From NCBI GenBank assembly GCA_016926695.1, contig JAFGOB010000088.1, positions 29,617 to 93,616 of the forward strand: a stretch of DNA of 64,000 nucleotides. The letters are read 5' to 3'. The translations under genes were made by a program, and so were the position numbers. Source of the stretch: Dehalococcoidales bacterium. GTDB taxonomy: Bacteria; Chloroflexota; Dehalococcoidia; Dehalococcoidales; UBA3254. Of this stretch, positions 35,915-44,819 are shown piece after piece (position 1 is the first letter of the stretch; every line of letters starts with the position of its first letter). The notes beneath the pieces are model-generated. The model ran no database searches, was not told the origin of the DNA, and worked only from the letters and a program-made list of their open reading frames with translations.

Positions 35915-37608
35915 ATATGCACCTCTTTCTGGGGTTCTTCCAGTACTATGGATAAAGCTTCGCCGGAAGGCACCATGGGATAAACGTTTTCTTCCGGTTC
36001 CACGATAAAGTCGATCAAGAACGGGCCGTCCGTCTGCATGGCCTTCTCAATCGCGGGAATAACATCTTCCTTGTGCTTGACTTTCAGGGCCGGAATGCCA
36101 AAAGCCCCGGCCAGTTTAACAAAGTCCGGGGATGCCAGCGGCGTCGCCACGTAGCGTTTTTCATAGAACAACTCCTGCCATTGCCTGACCATACCCAGAT
36201 AACTGTTATTTATAACGGCTATCTTGACCGCTATCTTATCCTGTACGATGGTTGCCATTTCCTGCATGGTCATCTGTAATCCGCCGTCCCCGGCGATGCA
36301 CCATACCGTCTCATCGGGCTGTCCTACCTTAACTCCCATAGCAGCAGGCAATTCGAAGCCCATTGTTCCCAGCCCTCCGGATGTAATAAAGGAATTGGGC
36401 TTATCAAACCAATAATGCTGGGCGGCCCACATCTGGTTCTGGCCCACGCCAGCCACTATGATGGCTTCACCCTTGGTGATTTCATAGATTTTCCGTATGG
36501 CAAATTGCGGCAGCAGATTGGTGGCATTTCTGATCCTTGAGCTTACGATAGGATGTTCCTTTCTCCAATCATCCAGTTGCCTGATCCATTCCAGATGCTG
36601 GCATGGCTGGATCAACTTGTTCAAGGGGGTCAGTACCTTTTTTATGTCACCTACTATCGGCACATCCACACGTACGTTTTTACCGATCTCAGCCGGGTCT
36701 ATGTCGATATGGATTATGCGAGCCCTGGGTGCGAATTCACTGACCTTGGAGGTAGCCCTGTCGTCCATCCTCATGCCTATTGCAATAATCAGATCGGAGT
36801 TATCAACAGCCCAATTCGCGTAAACCATGCCGTGCATACCCAGCATCCCATAGCTCAAGGAGTGTGACTCAGGAAATGAACCTATTCCCAGCAGTGTTGT
36901 AACCACGGGTATCTGGGCGACTTCGGCCAATTGACGCAACTCATCGAAGGCGCCTGAGAGAATAACTCCTCTGCCGGCAATAATTAACGGTTTTTTGGAG
37001 GCATGATTGATTATTTCAGCGGCCTTCTTGATCTGGGTCGGATGTCCCTGAAATGTAGGCCTGTAACCCGGCAGTTCCAGCTTGCCGGGATAGCGAAACT
37101 CCGCCTGGTCCGTAAACACATCCTTGGGTATATCGATCAGTACCGGGCCCGGACGCCCTGTCCTGGCCAGATGAAAGGACTCCTTTACTACCCGGGCGAT
37201 TTGCCCGGCATCCATTACCAGATAATTATGTTTGGTTATGGGAAGGGTTATACCTGTTATGTCAACCTCCTGGAAGGCATCTTTCCCGATAAAGGCCCTG
37301 GCAACCTGTCCGGTAATCGCCACCATGGGTACCGAATCCAGGTTGGCATTAGCTATACCGGTAACCAGGTTGGTTGCTCCCGGTCCGGAGGTAGCCAGGC
37401 ATACCCCGACCTTGCCCGTTACCCGGGCATAACCGTCGGCAGCATGGGCCGCCCCCTGTTCATGCCGTACCAGAATGTGCCGCAACCCGGGATACTGGGG
37501 CAGTGTATCGAACAGCGGAAGGACCACACCCCCCGGATAACCGAAGATGACATCCACTCCTTCTTTGAGCAGACTCTCACACAATATTTGCGCACCTGTT
37601 AATTTCAT
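35890..37608 (-). CDS. ilvB: Acetolactate synthase large (catalytic) subunit
   Basis: Thiamine-diphosphate enzyme that makes acetolactate from pyruvate or acetohydroxybutyrate from pyruvate plus 2-ketobutyrate. The 572-residue protein has the catalytic Glu in LVRHEQGAAHAADGYAR near 50, the FAD-linked GRGVILSGA region, and the TPP motif GDGGLQMTMQEMATIVQDKIAVKIAVINN (in parts: AGDGGLQMTMQEM, KIAVINNSYLGMVRQWQELF). GGGAG is 11 bases before ATG 37608. Between ilvD (70-base gap) and ilvN (overlap). Confidence 0.96.
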   Translation of the reverse strand: MKLTGAQILCESLLKEGVDVIFGYPGGVVLPLFDTLPQYPGLRHILVRHEQGAAHAADGYARVTGKVGVCLATSGPGATNLVTGIANANLDSVPMVAITGQVARAFIGKDAFQEVDITGITLPITKHNYLVMDAGQIARVVKESFHLARTGRPGPVLIDIPKDVFTDQAEFRYPGKLELPGYRPTFQGHPTQIKKAAEIINHASKKPLIIAGRGVILSGAFDELRQLAEVAQIPVVTTLLGIGSFPESHSLSYGMLGMHGMVYANWAVDNSDLIIAIGMRMDDRATSKVSEFAPRARIIHIDIDPAEIGKNVRVDVPIVGDIKKVLTPLNKLIQPCQHLEWIRQLDDWRKEHPIVSSRIRNATNLLPQFAIRKIYEITKGEAIIVAGVGQNQMWAAQHYWFDKPNSFITSGGLGTMGFELPAAMGVKVGQPDETVWCIAGDGGLQMTMQEMATIVQDKIAVKIAVINNSYLGMVRQWQELFYEKRYVATPLASPDFVKLAGAFGIPALKVKHKEDVIPAIEKAMQTDGPFLIDFIVEPEENVYPMVPSGEALSIVLEEPQKEVHIWSQQNTP

Positions 37609-37678
37609 ATTACATATGACTCCCTGATATCAAATAAGGATTACCGCAAAAAGATGGTTCTTTCACCATACAACATAC

Positions 37679-39352
37679 TCACAGTTGATCCCTTAATACC
37701 GCCCCTTCGCAAGCCGAAGTTACCCGGTCGATATAGCGTTTCAAATAGCCGGATTTGATACCGGAAACAAAGCGGGGTAATGCGGCTATGCGGGCTGATA
37801 TTTCTTCATGGCTTAAGGCTACATCCAATTTTAAATTGGGAATATCGATATTAATAACGTCGCCGTCTCTGACGATTGCGATCGGTCCGCCGCTGGCAGC
37901 CTCGGGAGATACATGCCCGATGGATGAACCGCGAGTAGCCCCGGAAAACCTTCCATCCGTAATGAGGGCAACCTGCCTGTCCAGGCCCATGCCGGCAATA
38001 ATCGAGGTAGGCGTAAGCATCTCTCTCATCCCCGGACCGCCTTTAGGCCCTTCATAGCGTATTACCACGACATCGCCGGGTTTGATGGATCCGGCCATGA
38101 TAGACCTGGTAGCCTCTTCCTCGCTATCAAAGACCCTGGCCGGCCCGCTGTGAACCATCATTTCAGGCACTACCGCTGCCCGTTTGACCACGGAACCCTC
38201 AGGCGCCAGGTTACCGAACAAAACGGCCGTACCGCCTTTTTGAGAATAGGCCGTGGCAGGCGACCGGATTACGTCTTTATCCACAAGTACAGCCTGGTCG
38301 ATGATCCGGGCTACCGTCTTCCCGGAAACTGTTTTACAGTCCGTATCCAGCAGGTTTCCGATCCGGCTCATGACCGCCGGAATTCCACCTGCCCTATCCA
38401 GGTCTTCGATATGGTGTATCCCGGCCGGACTGAGCTTACACAGGTACGGGGTATGCTCGCTTATCTCGTTTACCAGCGTGAGCGGGAAGTCACAGCCCGC
38501 CTCGTGAGCTATGGCGGTGAAATGTAAAATGGTGTTGGTGCTTCCGCCCAAAGCCATATCTACCGTTATTGCATTACGAATTGAATCCGGGGTGATAATG
38601 TCACGCGGACGGACATTCTCCTCCAATATGGTCATGATACGCTGTCCGGCTTCCCTGGCCAGTCTTCTGCGCCTGATATCTATGGCAGGGATAGTACCGT
38701 GGCCGGGCAGTCCCATTCCCACCACCTCGGTCAGGCAGTTCATGGTATTGGCGGTATACATTCCAGAACAGCTCCCGCAGCCCGGACAGGCGGCCTCTTC
38801 CAGCATGGTCAGCTCCGCTTCCGTCATTTTCCCGCTGGCTGTTTTCCCTACACCTTCAAAAGTGGTGCTTAAATCCACCACCTGCGAACCTTCCGCGGTG
38901 CCCAGTTTCCCCGCCAGCATCGGCCCGCCGCTGATAAAAATGGAGGGCAAATTTAGTCTGAGGGCCGCCATGAGCATGCCGGGAATAATTTTATCGCAGT
39001 TGGTAACGAAGACCAGGGCATCAAAGGCATGCGCCTCGGCCACCGTTTCAACCGAATCAGCGATCAGTTCGCGGCTGGGGAGGCTGTATTTCATGCCGGC
39101 ATGGTTCATAGCGATCCCGTCGCAAACGGCGATGGTATTGACCTCAAAAGGTACGCCGCCAGCACTCCTGACGCCGGCTTTGACCGCGTCCGCTATTTCT
39201 CTCAGGTGCATATGACCGGGCACTATTTCACTATAGCTGTTAATGATTCCGATAAACGGTTTTTCAAAATCGCTGCGAATGCAGCCCAGTGCATACAGTA
39301 ACGACCTGTGCGGCGCCCTCTCAATACCTTTTTTCACCGAATCGCTTCTCAT
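37679..39352 (-). CDS. ilvD: Dihydroxy-acid dehydratase
   Basis: Iron-sulphur dehydratase of the last shared valine/isoleucine step. The 557-residue protein has [23 protein letters not shown] at the start ([21 protein letters not shown]), cluster Cys ligands in [12 protein letters not shown] and [21 protein letters not shown], and late motifs [21 protein letters not shown] (in parts). Full length. ATG 39352 has AAGGAAGGG upstream and is used rather than an in-frame TTG at 39370. First structural gene behind the attenuator leader. Confidence 0.96.
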   Translation of the reverse strand: MRSDSVKKGIERAPHRSLLYALGCIRSDFEKPFIGIINSYSEIVPGHMHLREIADAVKAGVRSAGGVPFEVNTIAVCDGIAMNHAGMKYSLPSRELIADSVETVAEAHAFDALVFVTNCDKIIPGMLMAALRLNLPSIFISGGPMLAGKLGTAEGSQVVDLSTTFEGVGKTASGKMTEAELTMLEEAACPGCGSCSGMYTANTMNCLTEVVGMGLPGHGTIPAIDIRRRRLAREAGQRIMTILEENVRPRDIITPDSIRNAITVDMALGGSTNTILHFTAIAHEAGCDFPLTLVNEISEHTPYLCKLSPAGIHHIEDLDRAGGIPAVMSRIGNLLDTDCKTVSGKTVARIIDQAVLVDKDVIRSPATAYSQKGGTAVLFGNLAPEGSVVKRAAVVPEMMVHSGPARVFDSEEEATRSIMAGSIKPGDVVVIRYEGPKGGPGMREMLTPTSIIAGMGLDRQVALITDGRFSGATRGSSIGHVSPEAASGGPIAIVRDGDVINIDIPNLKLDVALSHEEISARIAALPRFVSGIKSGYLKRYIDRVTSACEGAVLRDQL

Positions 39353-39402
39353 TTTCCCTTCCTTGTTCAAGATAATTTATAAATATACATCCTTGACTCG
39401 AA

Positions 39403-39518
39403 TGCAAAAAGGTATGAAAACCAAAAACCACCCCGCCCTGAGATTCTTCGTCCGCCTGCGGCGGACTCCAGAATGACACCCCCAAAGACCCAAAAATAAT
39501 TACACGGACCTTTTTGCA
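39403..39518. mobile_element. MITE-like element, copy A, in the ilv leader
   Basis: A 116-base non-coding element bounded by perfect 11-base inverted repeats TGCAAAAAGGT (39403-39413) and ACCTTTTTGCA (39508-39518). Inside are GAAAACCAAAAACCACC at the left and ATGACACCCCCAAAGACCC at the right, matching copy B at 52874-52994, around a variable central palindrome (CGTCCGCCTGCGGCGGA). It is inserted between the attenuator terminator and ilvD, so it is part of the mRNA leader. Confidence 0.75.
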
Positions 39519-39631
39519 GTATAGCCATCCTTACAAAGGACGGCCTGCCCCTTATAATTCTCTTTTATGCATATTACTCAAAACATAATACCGCATTGTT
39601 TCATCCCCGATCAAATAACATTCCGTAATAC

Positions 39632-39657
39632 AAAAAGCCCAGGATTTATTCCTGGGC
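39632..39657 (-). terminator. Attenuator terminator of the ilv-leu operon
   Basis: On the minus strand GCCCAGGA (39657-39650), loop ATAAA, TCCTGGGC (39644-39637), then TTTTTG (39636-39631). An 8-base perfect stem with a T run is a factor-independent terminator. It lies after the leader peptide stop (39688) and before ilvD. Confidence 0.85.
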
Positions 39658-39735
39658 CTGGTGTTCTTTCTCGGGATTCTTTCTTATCTAATCGTGAACT
39701 GATGACACACCAGGCCTGTTGCACATAAGTGCAAC
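39637..39735 (-). promoter_or_regulatory. Ribosome-mediated attenuator of the branched-chain amino acid operon
   Basis: Three mutually placed structures are visible on the minus strand. First, a pause hairpin GTTGCAC-TTAT-GTGCAAC (39735-39718) inside the leader peptide frame. Second, an antiterminator: GGCCTGGTGT (39716-39707) pairs with ACACCAGGCC (39664-39655), 10 bases, taking the foot of the terminator stem. Third, the terminator (39657-39632). If a ribosome stalls at the Ile/Val/Leu codons (about 39765-39725) the antiterminator can form and transcription continues; a ribosome at the stop codon would cover 39716-39707 and allow termination. Confidence 0.82.
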
Positions 39736-39771
39736 AACGCTAATAAGGGCGAGGCCGATGGTCAGGTTCAT
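39688..39771 (-). CDS. Leader peptide of the ilv-leu operon, rich in Leu, Ile and Val
   Basis: A 27-residue peptide starting MNLTIGLALISVVALM and ending in VSSVHD before TAG 39688. Of the first 16 residues four are Leu, two Ile and two adjacent Val, so supply of charged branched-chain tRNAs can be sensed during its translation, as in classical ilv leaders. The weak ribosome site GTGGG lies 4-8 bases before ATG 39771. The peptide has no other role. It overlaps the pause hairpin and one arm of the antiterminator, the arrangement needed for attenuation. Confidence 0.85.
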   Translation of the reverse strand: MNLTIGLALISVVALMCNRPGVSSVHD

Positions 39772-39814
39772 TTTTCCCACTGTTTTTCTCGTTTTCCTTA
39801 ACTAAATATAACTT

Positions 39815-39844
39815 ATAGTATTACAAAAAGGCTCGCATTGTCAA
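39815..39844 (-). promoter_or_regulatory. Promoter of the ilv-leu operon
   Basis: Perfect -35 TTGACA (39844-39839), 18-base spacer, -10 TACTAT (39820-39815). The -35 box overlaps the TGA stop of rpiB. Transcription would start near 39808, about 37 bases before the leader-peptide ATG. Confidence 0.65.
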
Positions 39845-40284
39845 CAAGGTTCATTTTCCATACGGCTTATCTTATCTACCCGGTGCTGATGCCTGCCTCC
39901 TTCAAACTGAGTACTAAAAAAGGCTTCCAGCGTTTCCCTGACTGCGGCCGTACCCCTCTCGGCCCCCAGGCAAACTATGTTGGCATCATTATGTGAACGC
40001 GCCCTTTTCGCGCTGAAGACGTCCGAACATAAAGCCGCTCTAATATTTCTAACCTTATTAGCAGCGATACTCATGCCGATGCCCGTTCCACAGATCAATA
40101 TTCCCAGATCATACTCATTTCCGGCTACCGCCTCTCCTACCAATCTGGCTATATCAGGGTAGTCTACCGGATCACTTGTATACGAACCGAAATCATGGTA
40201 GCTATGTCCCGTTTCGGTAATAATTCCACATACATATTTTTTATATTCCAATCCCCTGTGGTCCGAACCGATGGCTATTTTCAT
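39841..40284 (-). CDS. rpiB: Ribose-5-phosphate isomerase B
   Basis: Interconverts ribose-5-phosphate and ribulose-5-phosphate in the pentose-phosphate pathway. The 147-residue protein has MKIAIGSDHRGLEYKKYV at the start, the catalytic Cys in GILICGTGIGMSIAANKV near 68, and SAKRARSHNDANIVCLGAE near 90-108, all standard. Its ATG follows directly on the tsaC TGA with no gap, so the two are cotranscribed. Its own stop is shared with the -35 box of the ilv operon promoter. Confidence 0.95.
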   Translation of the reverse strand: MKIAIGSDHRGLEYKKYVCGIITETGHSYHDFGSYTSDPVDYPDIARLVGEAVAGNEYDLGILICGTGIGMSIAANKVRNIRAALCSDVFSAKRARSHNDANIVCLGAERGTAAVRETLEAFFSTQFEGGRHQHRVDKISRMENEPC

Positions 40285-40962
40285 TCAGTCTGCTCCGTTC
40301 TGTCTTAATTGTTCCCGTATCGAGCAGGTATTTCCCCCGCCTGCCCCTGCCACCCGCTCTATCTCGGCCCTGGAAATAGCCCCTTCCCGCAGTATGACGG
40401 CCACCTCTCCGGTCACATCCACCACCGTGGACTCGGTCCCGGCGGGCGGAGGTACCGCCTCGATCACCAGGGGTAAGGCATCGCCGAACTGGCGGTTGAC
40501 ATCCCCGGCGGTCAGTGCAGCAGGCTGTCCGCTTATGTTGGCGCTGGTCCCGACCACGGGCATTCCACTTCCTTTGATAAGCGCCCTGGGAACCGGGTGG
40601 TCAGGAACGCGTATCGCCACGGTATCTCCACCTGCCGTGATAATATCCCTGACTATACGGGTACGAAACACTATCAGGGTCAGCCCTCCGGGAAAGAAAT
40701 GTTTGATCAGTCGCCAGGCATAGGACGGCAGATCTTTAGCTACCTCATGAATCTGGGACACGTCCGCCAGCAATAAAGGTAAAGCCATTTCAAGAGGACG
40801 TTTTTTAATTTTAAAAATGTTTTCAATGCCCGATTCAAAATAAGCGCCCGCTCCCAAGCCGTAGACAGTATCCGTAGGAAAGGCCACCACACCTCCCTCA
40901 CGAATAATATCAACTCCCCGCTCAATCTGTTGCCGCACACCGGCAGGCAGGTCATCCGACAT
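40285..40962 (-). CDS. tsaC: L-threonylcarbamoyladenylate synthase (TsaC/YrdC/Sua5)
   Basis: Makes threonylcarbamoyl-AMP for t6A37 modification of ANN-decoding tRNAs; mtaB in this window later methylthiolates the same base. The 225-residue protein has GVVAFPTDTVYGLGAGAYF near 24-42, IKKRPLEMALPLLLAD (KxR..P motif), VRVPDHPVPRALI and PVVGTSANISGQPA near 145, with STVVDVTG near 180. ATG 40962 has AGAGGA 7 bases upstream; an in-frame start 29 codons earlier (41049) would add a charged stretch without family support. Head of the tsaC-rpiB pair. Confidence 0.93.
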   Translation of the reverse strand: MSDDLPAGVRQQIERGVDIIREGGVVAFPTDTVYGLGAGAYFESGIENIFKIKKRPLEMALPLLLADVSQIHEVAKDLPSYAWRLIKHFFPGGLTLIVFRTRIVRDIITAGGDTVAIRVPDHPVPRALIKGSGMPVVGTSANISGQPAALTAGDVNRQFGDALPLVIEAVPPPAGTESTVVDVTGEVAVILREGAISRAEIERVAGAGGGNTCSIREQLRQNGAD

Positions 40963-41115
40963 AGTTAATCCTCTTTTTTTCAGCTCATCTTCAGCGGACT
41001 GCTTCTTGCCCGCTTTTTCCAGGCCTGCTTCCGCACTAAAAACCGTCACCGGCGGACTTTGAGAGCAGCATTCGCCACTTGACGCCAGTATATCACAATG
41101 GTAAGCTTTTTATAA

Positions 41116-42807
41116 ATGGACGGTGTAGTAAGTCCTCAAGGTTTGACCCCGGAGACAAGTCACCGCGTAGCAGCCAGCAACGATATCGAAGTATCAACCT
41201 ATCTGGAAATAGCCGAACAAAAGACCGGACTTAAGCAGGCAATAGCAGGGAAAGCGGAAACCGAAAAAGAACAAGAAGCTATTGTTATTATTGATTTCGG
41301 GTCCCAGTACAGCATGTTGATTGCCAGACGGGTGAGGGAGCTTCAGGTATATTGCGAGCTTGTTTCTCATGATACGCCATGGGAAAAAATCGCCTCTCTG
41401 AATCCCAGGGGTTTCATCTTATCCGGAGGACCTTCCAGCGTCTACGACAACGGGGCCCCCCTGGCCCCACCTTATGTTTATGAAAGTCACCTGCCTGTAC
41501 TGGGGATCTGCTACGGTATGCAGGTCATCACCCATCAACTAGGCGGTGTTGTCTCGGCCGGACTGCGTAAAGAATACGGGCACTCCATACTTCATCTGAG
41601 CCGTATGGATTTCCCACTTTTCGAGGGTCTGCCGGAATCCATAGCGGTCTGGATGAGCCATGGGGACAGAATCGAGAAGATGCCCCAGGGCTTTACCTCG
41701 CTGGCCTATACGGAAAATACCACGGTTGCCGTTTTGGGCAATGACCAGGGAATAATCGGTCTCCAGTTTCACCCCGAGGTTATACACACACCTGAAGGAA
41801 AGACCATTCTCAGGAACTTCGTCTATAAAATATGCGGCTGTCATGACACCTGGACAATCGGCAACTTTATCGAAGAAAGCATCCACCGTATAAGCGACCA
41901 GGTGGGGAATGGCAGGATTATCTGTGCCCTGTCGGGAGGTGTAGATTCATCCGTTGCAGCTTCGCTGGTCCACAGGGCCGTAGGCGATCAGTTGACCTGT
42001 ATTCTGGTTGACAATGGACTAATGCGTAAAAATGAGATAAAAAATACACTCGATACCTTTCGCTCCAACCTGGGAATGGACATCCGTCTGGCGGAGGCTG
42101 CCGACAAATTTATGATGAGGCTGAAGGGAGTAACCGACCCTGAAGAAAAGAGGAAAGTAATCGGCGAAGTCTTCATCCGCGTTTTTGAAGAGGAAGCACG
42201 AAAAATCGGCCGGGTCGATTTTCTGGCACAGGGGACGCTTTACCCGGACGTGATTGAAAGCGCTTCATCGGGCATCAAGGCGGCAGCTAAAATCAAGAGC
42301 CACCATAATGTCGGCGGTCTGCCCGCGGACATGTCTCTGCAACTGCTTGAACCGCTCAGATCCCTCTTCAAAGACGAGGTACGCAGATTAGGAGCGGAAC
42401 TGGGCCTGCCGGATGAAATGGTCTGGAGACAACCTTTTCCCGGTCCCGGTCTGGCGATTCGCATAATTGGAGATGTAACTCCGGAAAAACTGGACCTTCT
42501 GCGAGAGGCGGATGCCGTTGTCCTGAGTGAAATAAGGGAGGCCGGTCTCTATAAAAAGCTCTGGCAGAGCTTTGCCGTGCTGACCGACGTCAAGTCAGTT
42601 GGAGTTATGGGCGATTTTCGTACCTACGGCTACCTGCTGGCTATCAGGGCGGTTACCGGGGATGATGCCATGACAGCCGACTGGGCGCGCCTGCCTTATG
42701 ATCTTTTATCCCGCATTTCAAGCCGCATCGTGAATGAAATCCACGGTATCAACCGTGTGGTATACGATATTACCTCAAAACCACCGTCAACGATTGAGTG
42801 GGAATAG
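41116..42807 (+). CDS. guaA: GMP synthase (glutamine-hydrolysing) with N-terminal extension
   Basis: Converts XMP to GMP using glutamine. The 563-residue protein has the class I amidotransferase domain ([21 protein letters not shown] near 56-76, catalytic Cys in [21 protein letters not shown]), the ATP pyrophosphatase P-loop [21 protein letters not shown] near 273, and a C-terminal dimer domain ending KPPSTIEWE. About 52 residues precede the usual start (the family begins near [11 protein letters not shown]); no in-frame ATG, GTG or TTG with a ribosome site lies closer, so the extension seems real but unexplained. First gene of the purine group; an 11-base hairpin follows the stop. Confidence 0.95.
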   Translation: MDGVVSPQGLTPETSHRVAASNDIEVSTYLEIAEQKTGLKQAIAGKAETEKEQEAIVIIDFGSQYSMLIARRVRELQVYCELVSHDTPWEKIASLNPRGFILSGGPSSVYDNGAPLAPPYVYESHLPVLGICYGMQVITHQLGGVVSAGLRKEYGHSILHLSRMDFPLFEGLPESIAVWMSHGDRIEKMPQGFTSLAYTENTTVAVLGNDQGIIGLQFHPEVIHTPEGKTILRNFVYKICGCHDTWTIGNFIEESIHRISDQVGNGRIICALSGGVDSSVAASLVHRAVGDQLTCILVDNGLMRKNEIKNTLDTFRSNLGMDIRLAEAADKFMMRLKGVTDPEEKRKVIGEVFIRVFEEEARKIGRVDFLAQGTLYPDVIESASSGIKAAAKIKSHHNVGGLPADMSLQLLEPLRSLFKDEVRRLGAELGLPDEMVWRQPFPGPGLAIRIIGDVTPEKLDLLREADAVVLSEIREAGLYKKLWQSFAVLTDVKSVGVMGDFRTYGYLLAIRAVTGDDAMTADWARLPYDLLSRISSRIVNEIHGINRVVYDITSKPPSTIEWE

Positions 42808-42846
42808 GCCTTTTTTCGAAACCGGCACACTGAATCCGGAACAGCG

Positions 42847-42879
42847 CTATCCCGGCATACGTGTATCCTGCCGGGATAG
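42847..42879. promoter_or_regulatory. Perfect 11-base hairpin between guaA and purD
   Basis: CTATCCCGGCA (42847-42857) pairs with TGCCGGGATAG (42869-42879), loop 11 bases. No T run follows, so it is more likely an mRNA-processing or stabilising structure than a terminator. It ends 30 bases before the purD ribosome site. Confidence 0.5.
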
Positions 42880-42921
42880 ATAAATCAGGAAACGGACTTG
42901 ATCCATACAGGAGGTTGGAAG

Positions 42922-44187
42922 CTGAAAGTTTTAGTAGTTGGCAGCGGAGCACGGGAACACACACTGGTCTGGAAATTATCACAGAGTCCCAGGGTCGATG
43001 AAATATATGCAGCGCCAGGCAACGCCGGGACCGGACGTATAGCCCTGAACCTGGACATCAAAGCCGTTGATTTTGAGGGATTGGCCGCGGCTGTCAGGGA
43101 AAAGCATATCGACCTGATTGTGGTGGGCCCCGAAGACCCGCTGGCATCCGGCATCGTGGACTACTTCAAAAAGATAGAAATACCCATCTTTGGTCCCAGC
43201 CGGGCAGCAGCCCGGATCGAGTCCAGTAAGGCCTTTTCAAAAGCCCTTATGCAAAAATACGACATCCCCTGTGCCCGCAGCCAGACCTTCTCCAAGATAT
43301 CCGCCGCCGTGGATTATATCCGGCAACAAGGCGCTCCTCTGGTTATAAAAGCTGACGGGCTGGCTGCCGGCAAAGGCGTCATTATGGCGGAAACCATGGA
43401 GGAAGCCCTGGACTCCCTCAAGCGTATGATGGAATCCCGGGACTTCGGGCAGGCGGGAGAAACAGTCATCATAGAAGAGAAGCTCACCGGCAGGGAGATG
43501 AGCTACTTCAGCATAACCGACGGGCGGAATATACTGCCGATGATCCCGGCCTGTGATTACAAGCGGGTCTTTGACGGAGACCGCGGTTTGAACACGGGCG
43601 GAATGGGCAGCTACAGCCCGCCCTTTTTTACCACTCCGGAGCTGGAACAAAGAATACTCGGTACCATTGTATCGCCCACCATCCGGGCAATGGAGGAAGA
43701 AGGATGCCCCTACCAGGGCGTTCTCTATTCCGGTCTTATGGTAAAAGATGGTGACGCTAAGGTGATTGAGTTCAACTGCCGCCTGGGCGATCCGGAATGC
43801 CAGGTCATCCTGCCACGGTTGAAATCCGACCTGATGGATATTATCCTGGGCACCGTCAATTCAAACCTGAAGGATATTACCCCCAGGTGGAGCAGCCAGG
43901 CCTGTGTGGGCGTCGCCCTGGCCTCCGGCGGTTATCCATCCGGCTACAGGACCGGCTTTCCGATCAGCGGTCTGGACGATCTGGACAAAGAAATCCTGGT
44001 CTTTCACGCGGGCACGAAAACCGGCAGCAGGCCTGGAGAGGTATTGACCAGCGGGGGACGCGTTCTGACCATTGTCGCCCTGGGCGATACCACGGATGAA
44101 GCCCGAGAAAAGATCTATGCCAGTCTCCCGCTCATCCATTTCGAAGGCGTTCATTACAGGAAAGATATTGCGCTGTTTAAAAAATAA
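42922..44187 (+). CDS. purD: Phosphoribosylamine-glycine ligase, probable CTG start
   Basis: Makes glycinamide ribonucleotide in purine synthesis. The 421-residue protein reads LKVLVVGSGAREHTLVWKLSQ at the start (first codon read as Met), with ATP-grasp motifs PLVIKADGLAAGKGVIMAE near 140, GREMSYFSITDG, LNTGGMGSYSPP and VIEFNCRLGDPECQ near 285. A perfect AGGAGG (42909-42914) lies 7 bases before CTG 42922, which is exactly where relatives begin (M-K-V-L-V-V-G). The in-frame TTG at 42898 lies before this ribosome site. CUG initiation is therefore the best reading. Same strand as guaA, 114 bases later. Confidence 0.93.
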   Translation: MKVLVVGSGAREHTLVWKLSQSPRVDEIYAAPGNAGTGRIALNLDIKAVDFEGLAAAVREKHIDLIVVGPEDPLASGIVDYFKKIEIPIFGPSRAAARIESSKAFSKALMQKYDIPCARSQTFSKISAAVDYIRQQGAPLVIKADGLAAGKGVIMAETMEEALDSLKRMMESRDFGQAGETVIIEEKLTGREMSYFSITDGRNILPMIPACDYKRVFDGDRGLNTGGMGSYSPPFFTTPELEQRILGTIVSPTIRAMEEEGCPYQGVLYSGLMVKDGDAKVIEFNCRLGDPECQVILPRLKSDLMDIILGTVNSNLKDITPRWSSQACVGVALASGGYPSGYRTGFPISGLDDLDKEILVFHAGTKTGSRPGEVLTSGGRVLTIVALGDTTDEAREKIYASLPLIHFEGVHYRKDIALFKK

Positions 44188-44357
44188 ATACCTGTATTAG
44201 TATATGTTAACCGATATACAGCTTTAAACAACAGTCATGAAGATACAATAAAACCACAGTGCCATGTGTTTGGAGATAAACGCAAGGGACGTGGAAATGA
44301 TTATGCGCTGATTATACTGTTAAGGTTGATTGAAAAACAAAAACGGGAGTAGTAAAT

Positions 44358-44816
44358 ATGCCGTTAGTCGCCGTTGTGATGGGATCCAAATCGGATGAAG
44401 GGGTGATGCAGCCCGCGCTGGACATCCTGAAAGATTTCTCCATTGAATATGAAGTCCACGTAATATCCGCACATCGCACGCCGGATAAGGCGCGTGAATT
44501 CGCCATGGGGGCACGGGAGAGGGGCGTGGAAGTGATAATCGCCGCCGCCGGAGGGGCGGCACATCTGCCGGGTGTACTGGCGAGCTGGACCACACTGCCG
44601 GTAATAGGCGTTCCCCTGGCTTCCAGCGAATTGAAGGGCACAGATGCCCTCTACTCCATCGTCCAGATGCCCGGAGGAATTCCCGTAGCCTGTATGGCAG
44701 TGGGCGGCTGGGGGGTAAAGAATGCGGCTTATTTTGCTGCGGAAATACTGGGACTCAGGTATAATAATATACGTGATTCGTATGAGAGTTACAGAAAGAA
44801 CCTTGCAAGGAGCTGA
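44358..44816 (+). CDS. purE: N5-carboxyaminoimidazole ribonucleotide mutase
   Basis: Class I PurE, moves the carboxylate to C4 of AIR to give CAIR. The 152-residue protein has VVMGSKSDEGVMQPALDIL near 6-24, EVHVISAHRTPDKAREFA near 32-49 and the GVEVIIAAAGGAAHLPGVLAS core near 56-76. ADP-binding and catalytic Ser/His (GSKSD, SAHRT) are present. No purK is visible in the window, so either purK is elsewhere or this is a class II-like CO2-using form. GGGAG is 8 bases before ATG 44358; the stop lies 3 bases before the purB start. Confidence 0.95.
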   Translation: MPLVAVVMGSKSDEGVMQPALDILKDFSIEYEVHVISAHRTPDKAREFAMGARERGVEVIIAAAGGAAHLPGVLASWTTLPVIGVPLASSELKGTDALYSIVQMPGGIPVACMAVGGWGVKNAAYFAAEILGLRYNNIRDSYESYRKNLARS

Positions 44817-44819
44817 ACT

